From contig NZ_JAAAMU010000009.1 in NCBI RefSeq assembly GCF_009909195.1, positions 1 to 64,000 on the forward strand: DNA of 64,000 nucleotides. Direction: 5' to 3'. Origin of the DNA: Paenibacillus sacheonensis. Lineage in GTDB: Bacteria > Bacillota > Bacilli > Paenibacillales > Paenibacillaceae. Position numbers and translations under genes: made by a program. The notes under the pieces were generated by a model. The model was not told where the DNA came from. It searched no databases and saw only the letters and a program-made list of their open reading frames with translations. Below are positions 37,708 through 46,178 of the stretch, one piece after another. Position 1 is the stretch's first letter; each line of letters begins with the position of its first letter.

Positions 37708-37960
37708 CTCTGAAATTATTTCTTTCGCGCAACTTTTCAGGCCTATCTGCCCTTGGGAACTCTGAATTTATGCCTTTGGAGCAGCTTTTCAGGCCCAGTT
37801 ACCCTCCTGAGCTCCGAATTTATGCCTTTCGTGCAACTTTTCAGCTTCAACTAACCTTTAGAGCTCTGAATTTATGCCTTTCGTGCAACTTTCCGGGCCT
37901 ATCTACCCTCCCGAGCCCCGTAATTATACCCTTGGTGCATCTTTGGCAGTCTCACTCAAC
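37708..37960. repeat. Five-unit tandem array, 52-bp period
   Basis: Units start CTCTGAA(A/T)TT at 37708, 37760, 37812, 37864 and 37916, exactly 52 bp apart. Shared blocks are TGCCTTTCGTGCAACTTTTC and AGGCCTATCTACCCTC. The unit opens like the 12.3 kb array (GAGCTCTGAA). It fills the convergent gap between the GH-A gene and the HxlR gene. Confidence 0.88.
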
Positions 37961-38074
37961 ATTAACCATCAGGTTTGTGCGATAGCATTACGAGTCCCTT
38001 GAAGACGGCCACCTACCTCCGACCGCGTTTAACCTGGAGCAACTCCCACGAGTCTTGGAATGATACATGACAAA

Positions 38075-38109
38075 GAGGTATCCCCGAGCCTGATGGCTCC
38101 TTGGAATAC
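38075..38109. terminator. Hairpin in the HxlR 3' region
   Basis: GGTAT..AGCC-TGAT-GGCT..ATACC with an internal loop, followed on the minus strand by TCTTTGTC, about 100 nt past the HxlR stop. Confidence 0.4.
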
Positions 38110-38209
38110 CCCTGTTAGAGTTGAAAATAAATAATTGCCTATGACCAAGCCTATCCTCAAAACGCACGCGACAGCACAACTCGGCCAACGCTCGTTCCTG
38201 CCGCCGATA

Positions 38210-38611
38210 TTACCCGTGCACCGGCTCTTTGCCCAAGTCGTTAAGAATATTATCCTCCAGAACGGCGGCCTTATCCCCATACTCCTTGATAATATGTTTT
38301 TCGCCCCAGTCGCACAGCATATTCAGCACGACTTCCAGGCTGCGGCCGTAATCGCTCAGTTCGTACTCGACCTTCGGCGGCACCTGATTGTAGACGTTCC
38401 GATTCACGATGCCGTCCTCTTCGAGCTCGCGAAGCTGCTGGATCAGCATCTTCTGCGTAATGCTCGGCATCAGCCGCTTCAGGTCGCTCGTCCGCCGTTT
38501 TCCATGGGTCAAGTGGCAGAGAATAACGCATTTCCACTTGCCGCCGATGACCTCGAGCGTGGCCTCCACGGAGATATTGTACTTCTTCCTCCCGGTCGTT
38601 TCGTCCGCCAT
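38210..38611 (-). CDS. HxlR family transcriptional regulator
   Basis: A 133-residue winged-helix regulator: ATLEVIGGKWKCVILCHL, RRTSDLKRLMPSITQKML (HTH) and PKVEYELSDYGRSLEVVL (wing). C28 and C32 could sense electrophiles, but the N-terminal Cys of YodB-type proteins is absent. ATG follows GGAGGAG. Divergent from the MFS gene over palindromic DNA, so it probably represses itself and the pump. Confidence 0.93.
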   Translation of the reverse strand: MADETTGRKKYNISVEATLEVIGGKWKCVILCHLTHGKRRTSDLKRLMPSITQKMLIQQLRELEEDGIVNRNVYNQVPPKVEYELSDYGRSLEVVLNMLCDWGEKHIIKEYGDKAAVLEDNILNDLGKEPVHG

Positions 38612-38636
38612 GTCCGCTCCTCCTTCGCGTGGTGCA

Positions 38637-38706
38637 AAAGTTACTTTTTAGTGCCTATAGCACGGAAAAGTACGTACTACTCACCATTAACCCTAGCACG
38701 TATAAT
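38637..38706. promoter_or_regulatory. Divergent promoter with HxlR operator candidates
   Basis: TATAAT (38701-38706) reads toward the MFS gene. Upstream lie AAAAGTTACTTTT (38637-38649, one-base-off palindrome), GTGCCTATAGCAC (38651-38663, near palindrome) and the perfect AGTACGTACT (38669-38678). These are plausible sites for the dimeric HxlR regulator. Confidence 0.6.
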
Positions 38707-38756
38707 AGCATTCACCGGCCGGTCACCGCAAACAAACGCTATAGAGGAGGAGAATC

Positions 38757-40004
38757 ATGACTGCCCCACGAAACAACAGCACGTTGGCTTTATTGGCTTT
38801 GGCGATCAGCGCCTTTGCGATCGGCACGACGGAATTCATCAGCGTCGGCCTGCTTCCGCTCATCGCAGAGGATTTGCATATATCCATCACGGCCGCAGGA
38901 TTGACGGTGACGCTCTATGCGCTCGGCGTGACCGTCGGCGCTCCGGTCTTGACGTCCCTGACCTCGCAGGTCCCGCGCAAAACGCTCCTGCTGTGGATCA
39001 TGGTCGTGTTCATCGGAGGCAATCTGCTCGCGGCAACGGCCAGCGGCATTGCCGTCCTGCTCACTGCCCGGGTTATCGCGGCATTCTCGCACGGGATCTT
39101 CATGTCCATCGGCTCCACGCTGGCAGCCGACCTCGTACCGGAAAATCGCCGGGCGAGCGCGATTTCCATCATGTTCTCCGGATTGACCGTCGCTACGGTC
39201 ACCGGGGTGCCGATCGGCACGTTCATCGGCCAGCAGATCGGCTGGCGGGCGGCGTTCTTCGCCATCGTCGCGATCGGCGTCGTGGCGTTCATCGCCAACC
39301 TGACGCTGATGCCGTCCGGCCTGCGCCGGGGCGCGCGGATTCGTCTCGGCGACCAGGTCAAGCTCGTAACGAACGGCCGGCTGCTGCTCGTCTTCCTGAT
39401 GACGGCGCTCGGCTACGGCGGTACGTTCGTCGTGTTCACCTACCTGTCCCCGCTGCTTCACGAAGTAACGGGATTTAAGGAAAGCACGGTTGCCCTCATC
39501 CTGCTTATGTATGGAATCGCCATCGCGATCGGCAATCTAATCGGAGGTAAGGCGGCGAACCGCAACCCCGCGAAGGCGCTGCTCTATATGTTTGCCCTGC
39601 AGGCCATCGTCCTACTCGTCTTGTCGTTTACAGCGCCGTATATGATTGCCGGGCTGATCACGATATTCTTCATGGGCTTGTTCGCCTTCATGAACGTGCC
39701 CGGCCTTCAGGTCTACGTCGTGCTATTGGCCGAGCGGTTCGCTCCGAAAGCGAAGGACGTCGCATCGGCCGTCAACATTGCCGCGTTCAATGCCGGCATC
39801 GCGCTTGGCGCCTACTTGGGCGGTCTCATAACCGATTCCATCGGCCTCATTCATACGACGTGGATCGGCGCCTTGATGGTGGCTGCAGCTGTCGCGCTGA
39901 CGGCATGGGCGAAGCTGTTGGAACGCAAGGATAGCAAGGAGAGTCAGGCAAACAGTCCATCTGAAGTGACGGATAACGCCGAGGCGCGGCTTCAAAAGGC
40001 GTAA
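38757..40004 (+). CDS. MFS transporter, DHA1 (drug/purine efflux) type
   Basis: A 415-residue 12-helix antiporter-like protein, inner membrane. TTEFISVGLLPLIAEDL, the loop 2-3 region SQVPRKTLL and RVIAAFSHGIFMSIGS are typical of the AraJ/PbuE/YdhP group. Polar C-terminal tail. RBS AGAGGAGGAGAATC precedes the ATG. Probably exports a toxic compound; regulated by the divergent HxlR protein. Confidence 0.9.
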   Translation: MTAPRNNSTLALLALAISAFAIGTTEFISVGLLPLIAEDLHISITAAGLTVTLYALGVTVGAPVLTSLTSQVPRKTLLLWIMVVFIGGNLLAATASGIAVLLTARVIAAFSHGIFMSIGSTLAADLVPENRRASAISIMFSGLTVATVTGVPIGTFIGQQIGWRAAFFAIVAIGVVAFIANLTLMPSGLRRGARIRLGDQVKLVTNGRLLLVFLMTALGYGGTFVVFTYLSPLLHEVTGFKESTVALILLMYGIAIAIGNLIGGKAANRNPAKALLYMFALQAIVLLVLSFTAPYMIAGLITIFFMGLFAFMNVPGLQVYVVLLAERFAPKAKDVASAVNIAAFNAGIALGAYLGGLITDSIGLIHTTWIGALMVAAAVALTAWAKLLERKDSKESQANSPSEVTDNAEARLQKA

Positions 40005-40144
40005 GCAGTCTTTTAACAGGCCGATCTACGGAAAGCATAAATCGAAGGACACTCTAATTCCAAATCTAAATCAACAAACAGTAATGAAGACACCAAACAA
40101 ACAGAAACACGATTGGCATGCCAACACGAGAGGATGTTTATACG

Positions 40145-40987
40145 ATGAAAAATCACTTGCAAGATACCGTTACGCTCCACAATGGCGTACGTATGCCCAG
40201 CTTCGGCCTCGGCGTATTCAAAGTCCAAAAAGGCGAAGAGCTCGTCGAAGCGGTGAAGGCCGCCATCAAGCACGGTTACCGCAGCATCGATACCGCCGCC
40301 ATCTACGGCAATGAGCAAGGCGTCGGCCGCGGCATCCGCGAAGCGCTGCAGGAGAACGGACTGCGCAGAGCGGATCTGTTCGTCACGTCCAAGGTATGGA
40401 ATGCGGACCAAGGCTACGAGTCGACGATTGCCGCTTACGAAGCTTCCTTGAGCAAGCTCGGATTGGAGAGCTTGGATTTGTACCTCGTTCATTGGCCCGT
40501 GAAAGGCAAATTCAAAGAAACCTGGCTCGCGCTGGAGACGCTCTATAAGGAAGGCCGCGTGAAAGCGATCGGAGTCAGCAACTTCCACATCCATCATCTT
40601 GAAGAGCTGATGCAGGAGGCGACGATCAAGCCGATGGTCAACCAAGTGGAGCTGCACCCCCGCCTGAGCCAGAAAGAACTGCTGCGCTTCACGCAGGAGC
40701 AGGGCATTCAGCTGGAAGCTTGGTCCCCGCTTATGCAGGGCGAGCTGCTGGACAACGAGACGCTGCGGGAGATCGGCGCCAAATACGGCAAGTCCGTCGC
40801 GCAAGTCATCCTTCGATGGGATATTCAGAATGGGATCGTCACCATTCCGAAGTCCACGAAAGAGCATCGTATCATCGAAAACGCCGCCATTTACGACTTC
40901 GAGCTGACGAGCGAAGACATGGCTCTAATCGATGCGCTGAACGAGAATCGCCGCGTCGGCCCGGATCCGGACAACTTCGATTTCTAA
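40145..40987 (+). CDS. Aldo/keto reductase
   Basis: A 280-residue NADPH-dependent reductase. The full tetrad D49, Y54, K83 and H116 is present (DTAAIYGNE, TSKVW, LVHWP), plus VIPKST-like VTIPKSTKEHRI for cofactor phosphate. The ATG at 40145 follows GAGAGG by 11 nt, chosen over 40118. It lies 140 nt after the MFS gene, perhaps co-transcribed, and ends at a terminator. Reduces aldehydes such as methylglyoxal or xylose-like sugars; substrate unassigned. Confidence 0.93.
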   Translation: MKNHLQDTVTLHNGVRMPSFGLGVFKVQKGEELVEAVKAAIKHGYRSIDTAAIYGNEQGVGRGIREALQENGLRRADLFVTSKVWNADQGYESTIAAYEASLSKLGLESLDLYLVHWPVKGKFKETWLALETLYKEGRVKAIGVSNFHIHHLEELMQEATIKPMVNQVELHPRLSQKELLRFTQEQGIQLEAWSPLMQGELLDNETLREIGAKYGKSVAQVILRWDIQNGIVTIPKSTKEHRIIENAAIYDFELTSEDMALIDALNENRRVGPDPDNFDF

Positions 40988-41028
40988 GCCGATGGCGGGT
41001 GGCACGCGTAACACGTCTAGCCCGCTAT

Positions 41029-41069
41029 AAAGCGAGCGCGGCCCGAATGACGGGCTGCGCTCGCTTTCT
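41029..41069 (+). terminator. Intrinsic terminator after the reductase
   Basis: 17-bp stem AAAGCGAGCGCGGCCCG / CGGGCTGCGCTCGCTTT, ending in TTTCTT. Confidence 0.9.
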
Positions 41070-41158
41070 TCGGAGAGAACAACGAAGAACAACGAAGAAC
41101 AACACTCGCGGATTGTCCATGGTTTACTGATTGTCCATGGCCGAACAGTAGAGCAGCG

Positions 41159-41229
41159 CTTGCGGAAATGAATTTAACCGAGCCCCTGCTGCGGCTTGCG
41201 GAAATGAACGTAACCAAGCCCTGCTGCGG
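41159..41229. repeat. Two-unit 36-bp direct repeat
   Basis: Units at 41159 and 41195 begin CTTGCGGAAATGAA and end CTGCTGCGG. Next to them GATTGTCCATGG also occurs twice. Non-coding. Confidence 0.7.
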
Positions 41230-41230
41230 C

Positions 41231-41414
41231 TAACGGTTGTGAGGAAGACTAATCGGCTCAAAACGCCCATTTTCTATCGCTAACAGTTGCCAGGGAGCTT
41301 ATTACGACATTTTACCGTCTAAATCAACGCCTATGCGCTAAATAACAACTGTGACAACCGTTAGAGTTTTATAAGCAGCGATTTACGTGAAATAGCACCG
41401 CTGACAACCGTTAG
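41231..41414. repeat. Dispersed 184-bp repeat, copy 1
   Basis: Contains four copies of a 13-bp motif TAACGGTTGTCA-like, two forward (41231, 41281) and two reversed (ending near 41364 and 41414), each pair 50 bp apart, so it can fold into a long imperfect palindrome. It is homologous in reverse orientation to 53531-53715. Intergenic, between the aldo/keto reductase and LLM genes. Confidence 0.85.
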
Positions 41415-41577
41415 GTTTCTATCGCGAAATCGCGCAGCAAGCTCGGCGGTTGAAGCGGAATCCTGTCTCGCAGGGTTACTGTGAAGTTACGCGGCGAGCG
41501 CAAGCGCCCCCAATCGCCCTTCTTTATCCCAGCGCGGCTCTTCTGCGTAGCAGCTCGACCGCTCCCGCCCCCTGTAA

Positions 41578-41606
41578 TTGAGAATCGGGCCGTTATTGCG
41601 TACACT
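41578..41606 (+). promoter_or_regulatory. Sigma-A promoter of the LLM oxidoreductase gene
   Basis: TTGAGA (41578-41583), 17-bp spacer, TACACT (41601-41606); transcription start expected near 41613, giving a 20-nt leader. Confidence 0.75.
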
Positions 41607-41631
41607 AGAGGAAACGAAGGGGGCAACAAGA

Positions 41632-42705
41632 ATGGCTGAATTGGCAAAACCGATGGAGATTGGAATCAGCACGTTTCTGGAAACGACGCCGGATCCGGAG
41701 ACGGGAGCGGTCATCACCCATGCCGAACGGCTGCGACGGGCCGTGGAAGAGATCGTGGTCGCCGATCAGGCCGGCTTGGACGTCTACGGCATCGGAGAAC
41801 ATCACCGCCCCGATTATGCGGGCACCGCGCCCGCGGTCGTCTTGGCTGCCGCGGCTGGCATGACGACGCGGATCCGGCTGACGAGCGCCGTCACCGTGCT
41901 TTCTTCCGATGATCCGGTGCGCGTCTACCAGGCGTTCTCCACCTTGGACGGCATCTCGAACGGGCGCGCCGAGATCATGGCCGGCCGGGGATCGTTCATC
42001 GAATCTTTCCCGTTGTTCGGCTACAGCCTGGAAGATTACGACGAGCTGTTCGAGGAGAACCTCGAGCTGCTGCTCGCCATCCGCGCTTCGGAGAAAGTCA
42101 GCTGGCGCGGCGGACACCGTCCCGCCATCGACAATCTCGGCGTCTACCCGCGCTCCGTGCAGGATCCGCTTCCGGTCTGGATCGCCAGCGGCGGCAACGC
42201 GCAGTCCGCGATTCGCGCGGGCCTGCTGGGACTGCCGATCGCCTTCGCGATCATCGGCGGCATGCCGGAGAAGTTCGCGCCGCTCGTCGAGCTCTATAAG
42301 CGCGCGGCCGCGCAGGCCGGCCACGACCCGGACAAGCTGCCCATCGCTACCCATTCCCATGGGTTTGTCGGCGATTCTACCGAAGAGACGGCCGAGCTGT
42401 TCTTCAAGCCGACGCAGGCGCAAATGACCAAGATCGGAAGCGAGCGCGGCTGGGGCCAGCCCTACTCCCGCGCCACCTACGACGAGGCCCGCAGCCTGCG
42501 GGGCGCGCTCTATCTCGGCGACCCGGAGACGGTCGCGGAGAAGATCGTCCTGCTGCGCAAGAACCTGGGCATCACGCGCTTCTTCCTGCACGTGAACGTC
42601 GGCACGATGCCGCATAAGGACGTGCTGCATGCCATCGAACTGCTCGGCACGAAGGTGAAGCCGCTGGTTCTGGCGGAACTGGCCCGAGTTGAGGGCACGG
42701 TATAA
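41632..42705 (+). CDS. Luciferase-like (LLM) flavin-dependent oxidoreductase
   Basis: A 357-residue TIM-barrel monooxygenase-fold protein. LDVYGIGEHHRPDYAG, TSAVTVLSSDDPVRVYQ and AEIMAGRGSF are typical of the group, with WIASGG for FMN. The ATG at 41632 follows GAAGGGGGC. Uses FMNH2 or F420-like chemistry on an unknown substrate. Single gene with its own promoter and terminator. Confidence 0.9.
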   Translation: MAELAKPMEIGISTFLETTPDPETGAVITHAERLRRAVEEIVVADQAGLDVYGIGEHHRPDYAGTAPAVVLAAAAGMTTRIRLTSAVTVLSSDDPVRVYQAFSTLDGISNGRAEIMAGRGSFIESFPLFGYSLEDYDELFEENLELLLAIRASEKVSWRGGHRPAIDNLGVYPRSVQDPLPVWIASGGNAQSAIRAGLLGLPIAFAIIGGMPEKFAPLVELYKRAAAQAGHDPDKLPIATHSHGFVGDSTEETAELFFKPTQAQMTKIGSERGWGQPYSRATYDEARSLRGALYLGDPETVAEKIVLLRKNLGITRFFLHVNVGTMPHKDVLHAIELLGTKVKPLVLAELARVEGTV

Positions 42706-42708
42706 CGA

Positions 42709-42755
42709 CAAAAGGGGTGTCCCCGAGCCAAATCTGGCCGGAACGCCCCTTTTTC
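42709..42755 (+). terminator. Intrinsic terminator after the LLM gene
   Basis: AAAAGGGG ... CCCCTTTTT stem with a large inner loop, T-tract at the end. Confidence 0.8.
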
Positions 42756-42873
42756 ATGCCCTAAATAGTCAATACGATTAAGAACGAGGCTGGAAACGTA
42801 GGTTGCCAGATCATGGTTTACGGTCAGCGGTTGGCGGTCAACTACCATAACTACCGCAAAGATCGTCACTCTC

Positions 42874-43383
42874 CTAGCCCTCCCACCCCGCACGCCGCAA
42901 CCTTTCGCTCACGAATTCACCCTTCGCTTCCGAATAGGCCGCGCGGTTGTGACGAAACCGCTCCACCAGCCGCCTCTTGAGCTCGCCGTACGCTTGCACC
43001 TCCTCCGGATGGCTTCGCAAATAGTCCCGAAACAATAGATGCCGGCGGTATTCCGGATGATCCGCCGCGTATGCGTAGAGATGATGCCAGGGCAGGCCCG
43101 CAGGAGGAATGAACGCCTCGCGCCCGGCCATGCCTAGATCACCCTCATGCACATAGCCGAGTTCGGCAAGACGTCCGACCGCGGTTCGCACATCCGCCGG
43201 CGCGGCCAGGGTGACATCGATATCCACGATCGGCTTTGCCGCCAAACCCGGCACGGACGTGCTTCCGACATGCTCGATGCCGACCGCCAGATCGCTTAAT
43301 GCCGGCTGCACGTAGGCTTTCAGAAGCTCGAACTGCCTCGCCCATTCGGGATCGTACGCCAGCACGACAACCTCTCCGCCCAT
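42874..43383 (-). CDS. GrpB family protein
   Basis: A 169-residue UPF0157/nucleotidyltransferase-fold protein: VVVLAYDPEWARQFE, IEHVGSTSVPGLAAKPIVDI and HLLFRDYLRSHPE are the family signature. Cytosolic, function poorly known. Starts at the ATG; upstream gap to the Nudix gene is 70 nt, so the two may be co-transcribed. Confidence 0.88.
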   Translation of the reverse strand: MGGEVVVLAYDPEWARQFELLKAYVQPALSDLAVGIEHVGSTSVPGLAAKPIVDIDVTLAAPADVRTAVGRLAELGYVHEGDLGMAGREAFIPPAGLPWHHLYAYAADHPEYRRHLLFRDYLRSHPEEVQAYGELKRRLVERFRHNRAAYSEAKGEFVSERLRRAGWEG

Positions 43384-43453
43384 CGTCCCCGCTCCCCTCA
43401 GCCCATGCCGAACTTAATAAGAAAACGGACTAGACCGCTCCTTCAACGCGATC

Positions 43454-43939
43454 CTACAGCGTATACAAGTGGTAATCGATATACTTATTTCTCGTTTCGA
43501 TTCGCTCTGGCAGCTTCGTCAAGCCGGAACCGGGCGCAGCCCGAAGATAGGATCGGAGACACTCCTTGGTCAAATTAATCGTCCATTCGTCGTCGAGCAC
43601 CTCGTCGATCGGCCGGAACCGGGCGTCCGTCACCTCGGAGAGATCGGCCTCCGCCTCCCCCTCCGTCCATGCCATTTCATAAACCAAATGAATGCCGAGC
43701 TCGGGGCCTTCTTCCGTTTCTTTCGTCCCGGTCCTGACGCCGATCAGGCGAAGCGGTTCCGCTTGTATGCCCGCCTCTTCCCGAACCTCCCGCACGGCAG
43801 CCTGCTCCGCCGATTCGCCTTCGTCTACCAGTCCGCCAGGCAGCATCCAATAATCTTTATTGGCTCCATGCGCGATCTTCACAAGCAGCACCGAATCGTC
43901 CTTCACGATCAGCCCTCCGGCCGAACATACCGTTCTCAT
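43454..43939 (-). CDS. Nudix hydrolase
   Basis: A 161-residue Nudix protein. The box G36-x5-E42-x7-R50-E51-V52-x-E54-E55-x-G57-I58 is complete. ATG at 43939 follows GGAGGCGG; an in-frame ATG 30 nt earlier lacks a site. Hydrolyses a nucleoside diphosphate derivative, unknown which. Precedes the GrpB gene. Confidence 0.9.
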   Translation of the reverse strand: MRTVCSAGGLIVKDDSVLLVKIAHGANKDYWMLPGGLVDEGESAEQAAVREVREEAGIQAEPLRLIGVRTGTKETEEGPELGIHLVYEMAWTEGEAEADLSEVTDARFRPIDEVLDDEWTINLTKECLRSYLRAAPGSGLTKLPERIETRNKYIDYHLYTL

Positions 43940-44105
43940 GCGCCCGCCTCCATTCTTATTTAAGAGCATACTATGATGCTTGGCCCAAAATAAATACCTG
44001 TTCGCTGTTTCTTCATCAATTCCCGCCTATACGTCATTATTACCTCGAAACCCGCACTAAAAAACCGCGCAGCCCCCGATTGCGGGAAACTGCACGGCTT
44101 TATAC

Positions 44106-44963
44106 TTATTGGCCTTCGCCGGCGGCGGCACGGTACAGCACCGGAAAGGCGTCCCCGTCGAACAACTCGCCGTCGCGGCCCTGCATGAAACGGGCATTAA
44201 AATGCAGGTCGCCCTTCGGACTTTGGGCATAACGGGTAGCTCCCGTCATCAAGTGGACCGCCATCGAACGGCGCGCCTCGTCCGTCGCATTGGGACCGCT
44301 GCCGTGAATGGTCAGCGCGTGGTGGAAGCTGACTTGGCCGGCTTTCATGACGATCGGCACCGTCGTGAATTGCTCGTCCTCCGGAATGTCCATGTCCGCC
44401 TGCTGCTTCTCGATATTTTGCTCGAAGAAGTCGCTCATCTTGAGCAGGCCCCACTGATGGCTGCGCGGCACCATCTGCATGCAGCCGTTGGTGAGGTCGA
44501 CGTCGGTAAAAGCAACCCACGCCGTAATCAGCGTCGGCTCCTTCGCGCACTGCCAGTAAGCAAAATCCTGATGCCAGCCGACGTTCGCCGTCTCGCGACC
44601 CGCTCCTCTGCCCGGTTTGTACAGCAGCTGATCATGCCACAGCCGGATCTGGTCCGCATGCATGAGCCTGCCCGCGATCTCCCCGATCGTAGGGTTCGTC
44701 GCCACGCCTCGGAGGACGGAGTCGGACCAGTGCGAGTTGTCGGTTTTGCGCAGCGAACGCGGATTGTCCACGCCCTCCAGCCAGTTGCAGACCGGCTCGC
44801 GCCCCGTCTCGAATTCCGCGCGGTAGATTCGGTCTTGATGATTCTTGATCGCCGCCAGCTCTTCCTCCGAGAAAATGACCGGGGACAGCCAGTAGCCGTT
44901 CCGATCGAAGAACGCCACATCCTCCGGCGTCGGCAGGCAAGCCGCGTTCACTTGCTTTTGCAT
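44106..44963 (-). CDS. PhyH family Fe(II)/2-oxoglutarate dioxygenase
   Basis: A 285-residue phytanoyl-CoA dioxygenase-like enzyme. The facial triad H131-x-D133 (GWHQDF) and H220 (LTIHGSGPN) is intact and RRSMAV follows for 2-oxoglutarate. ATG at 44963 chosen: AAAGG lies 9 nt upstream; the ATG 9 nt earlier would overlap it, but GAGGTG could serve it. Divergent from AraC at 45162. Probably hydroxylates a small sugar-linked or lipid substrate. Confidence 0.87.
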   Translation of the reverse strand: MQKQVNAACLPTPEDVAFFDRNGYWLSPVIFSEEELAAIKNHQDRIYRAEFETGREPVCNWLEGVDNPRSLRKTDNSHWSDSVLRGVATNPTIGEIAGRLMHADQIRLWHDQLLYKPGRGAGRETANVGWHQDFAYWQCAKEPTLITAWVAFTDVDLTNGCMQMVPRSHQWGLLKMSDFFEQNIEKQQADMDIPEDEQFTTVPIVMKAGQVSFHHALTIHGSGPNATDEARRSMAVHLMTGATRYAQSPKGDLHFNARFMQGRDGELFDGDAFPVLYRAAAGEGQ

Positions 44964-45097
44964 CGTCGTCATCCTTTCGCACCTCAAGCTTTCTTATCGA
45001 TTGGTCATGCGCCGTTAATTATCATTTTAGAGGCAGAAGCGAAGGCCGTCTTTGCTGTATTCAAGCAGAAATTTAAAGCTTTTGACCCTCTCTGCGC

Positions 45098-45126
45098 TTT
45101 CAAACCGCACGACGGCACGGTATACT
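45098..45126 (+). promoter_or_regulatory. Candidate promoter of the AraC gene
   Basis: TATACT (45121-45126) with weak TTTCAA 17 bp upstream. Confidence 0.45.
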
Positions 45127-45161
45127 GAAGGCACCTAGAACGACGTGGAGGCCGAACAAGG

Positions 45162-46130
45162 ATGACCTTGCCGAACGCAAGAAGCTCAGGAAATGCAAGG
45201 CGCGCAGGGAGCACTCCGATAACGGGGAGCGCCGACGCGCCGCCTTACCGCGACCAGGCGCCGCATCTGCCGCTGCTCGTCGAGAACGAGCTTGAATATC
45301 GCGCGGAGCTGCCGTTCGACGCGCAATCGAGCAATCTCTATTATATCGGCGAGCAGCTGATGCCGAATTGGGCGACCACGTCGCATTACCATGACCATTT
45401 CGAGCTGTGCTATCTGGACGAGGGTCACGGACAGTACCAGATCGACAAGACGCGTTATCCCATTCAAGCCGGCGACTTGTGGCTGACCAAGCCGGGCGAG
45501 ACGCACTACGGACTTGCGGGCAAGGATGGACCGTTCCGCCTCATCTATATGGGCTTCAAGCTGGAGTGGATGAAGGCGCTGCAGCCGGATTTCTATCAGC
45601 TCGGCGCAGGGCGCGTCGTACGGGACGAAGACGGCGCGGTCCAAACGATCTTCAGGCAGCTGCTGACCGAGGTGCGCCTGCGCCGCCGGCTCAGCTTTCA
45701 GATGGCGGAGGGGCTGTTCCTGCAGCTGCTCGTGACCGTGTCGCGGTTGTTTCACGACGGCGCCGCGCAGCGGACGGACGCGCTCCCGAACCCGCTCGGC
45801 AGCGCCGTCATCGCGGTCATGAACCGGCTGCACGGCGAAATCCGCTACGATCACGATATTGAAACGATCGCCCGGTCCATCCCGATCAGCCGCTCCCATC
45901 TCGCGCGCGAGTTCAAGAGCGCGATCGGCATGCCGGTCGGCGAATACATGCGCAGCCTTTGCCTCGACAAGGCCAAATTCGAACTCCGCGCCTCGGATAA
46001 GCCGGTGACGCAAATCGCGGAGGAGCTGTATTTCTCGTCCATTCATACGTTCAGCATTTTTTTCAAGCGCTTCACGGGATTCACCCCGTCCGACTATCGC
46101 AGGCAAGCGTCGAGAGATGCGCGGGCATGA
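45162..46130 (+). CDS. AraC family transcriptional regulator
   Basis: A 322-residue regulator. Cupin sensor (residues 50-175, HYHDHFELCYLDEG and AGDLWLTKPGETHYG) and HTH pair (about 220-315, DHDIETIARSIPISRSHLAREF and VTQIAEELYFSSIHTFSIFF). GGAGG precedes ATG by 10 nt. Divergent from the PhyH dioxygenase, hence probable target control. First 35 residues are low complexity. Confidence 0.9.
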   Translation: MTLPNARSSGNARRAGSTPITGSADAPPYRDQAPHLPLLVENELEYRAELPFDAQSSNLYYIGEQLMPNWATTSHYHDHFELCYLDEGHGQYQIDKTRYPIQAGDLWLTKPGETHYGLAGKDGPFRLIYMGFKLEWMKALQPDFYQLGAGRVVRDEDGAVQTIFRQLLTEVRLRRRLSFQMAEGLFLQLLVTVSRLFHDGAAQRTDALPNPLGSAVIAVMNRLHGEIRYDHDIETIARSIPISRSHLAREFKSAIGMPVGEYMRSLCLDKAKFELRASDKPVTQIAEELYFSSIHTFSIFFKRFTGFTPSDYRRQASRDARA

Positions 46131-46178
46131 GCGCCATGCCGCTAACAGGAATACATTCACAAGGAGGCTGACCGCCGC

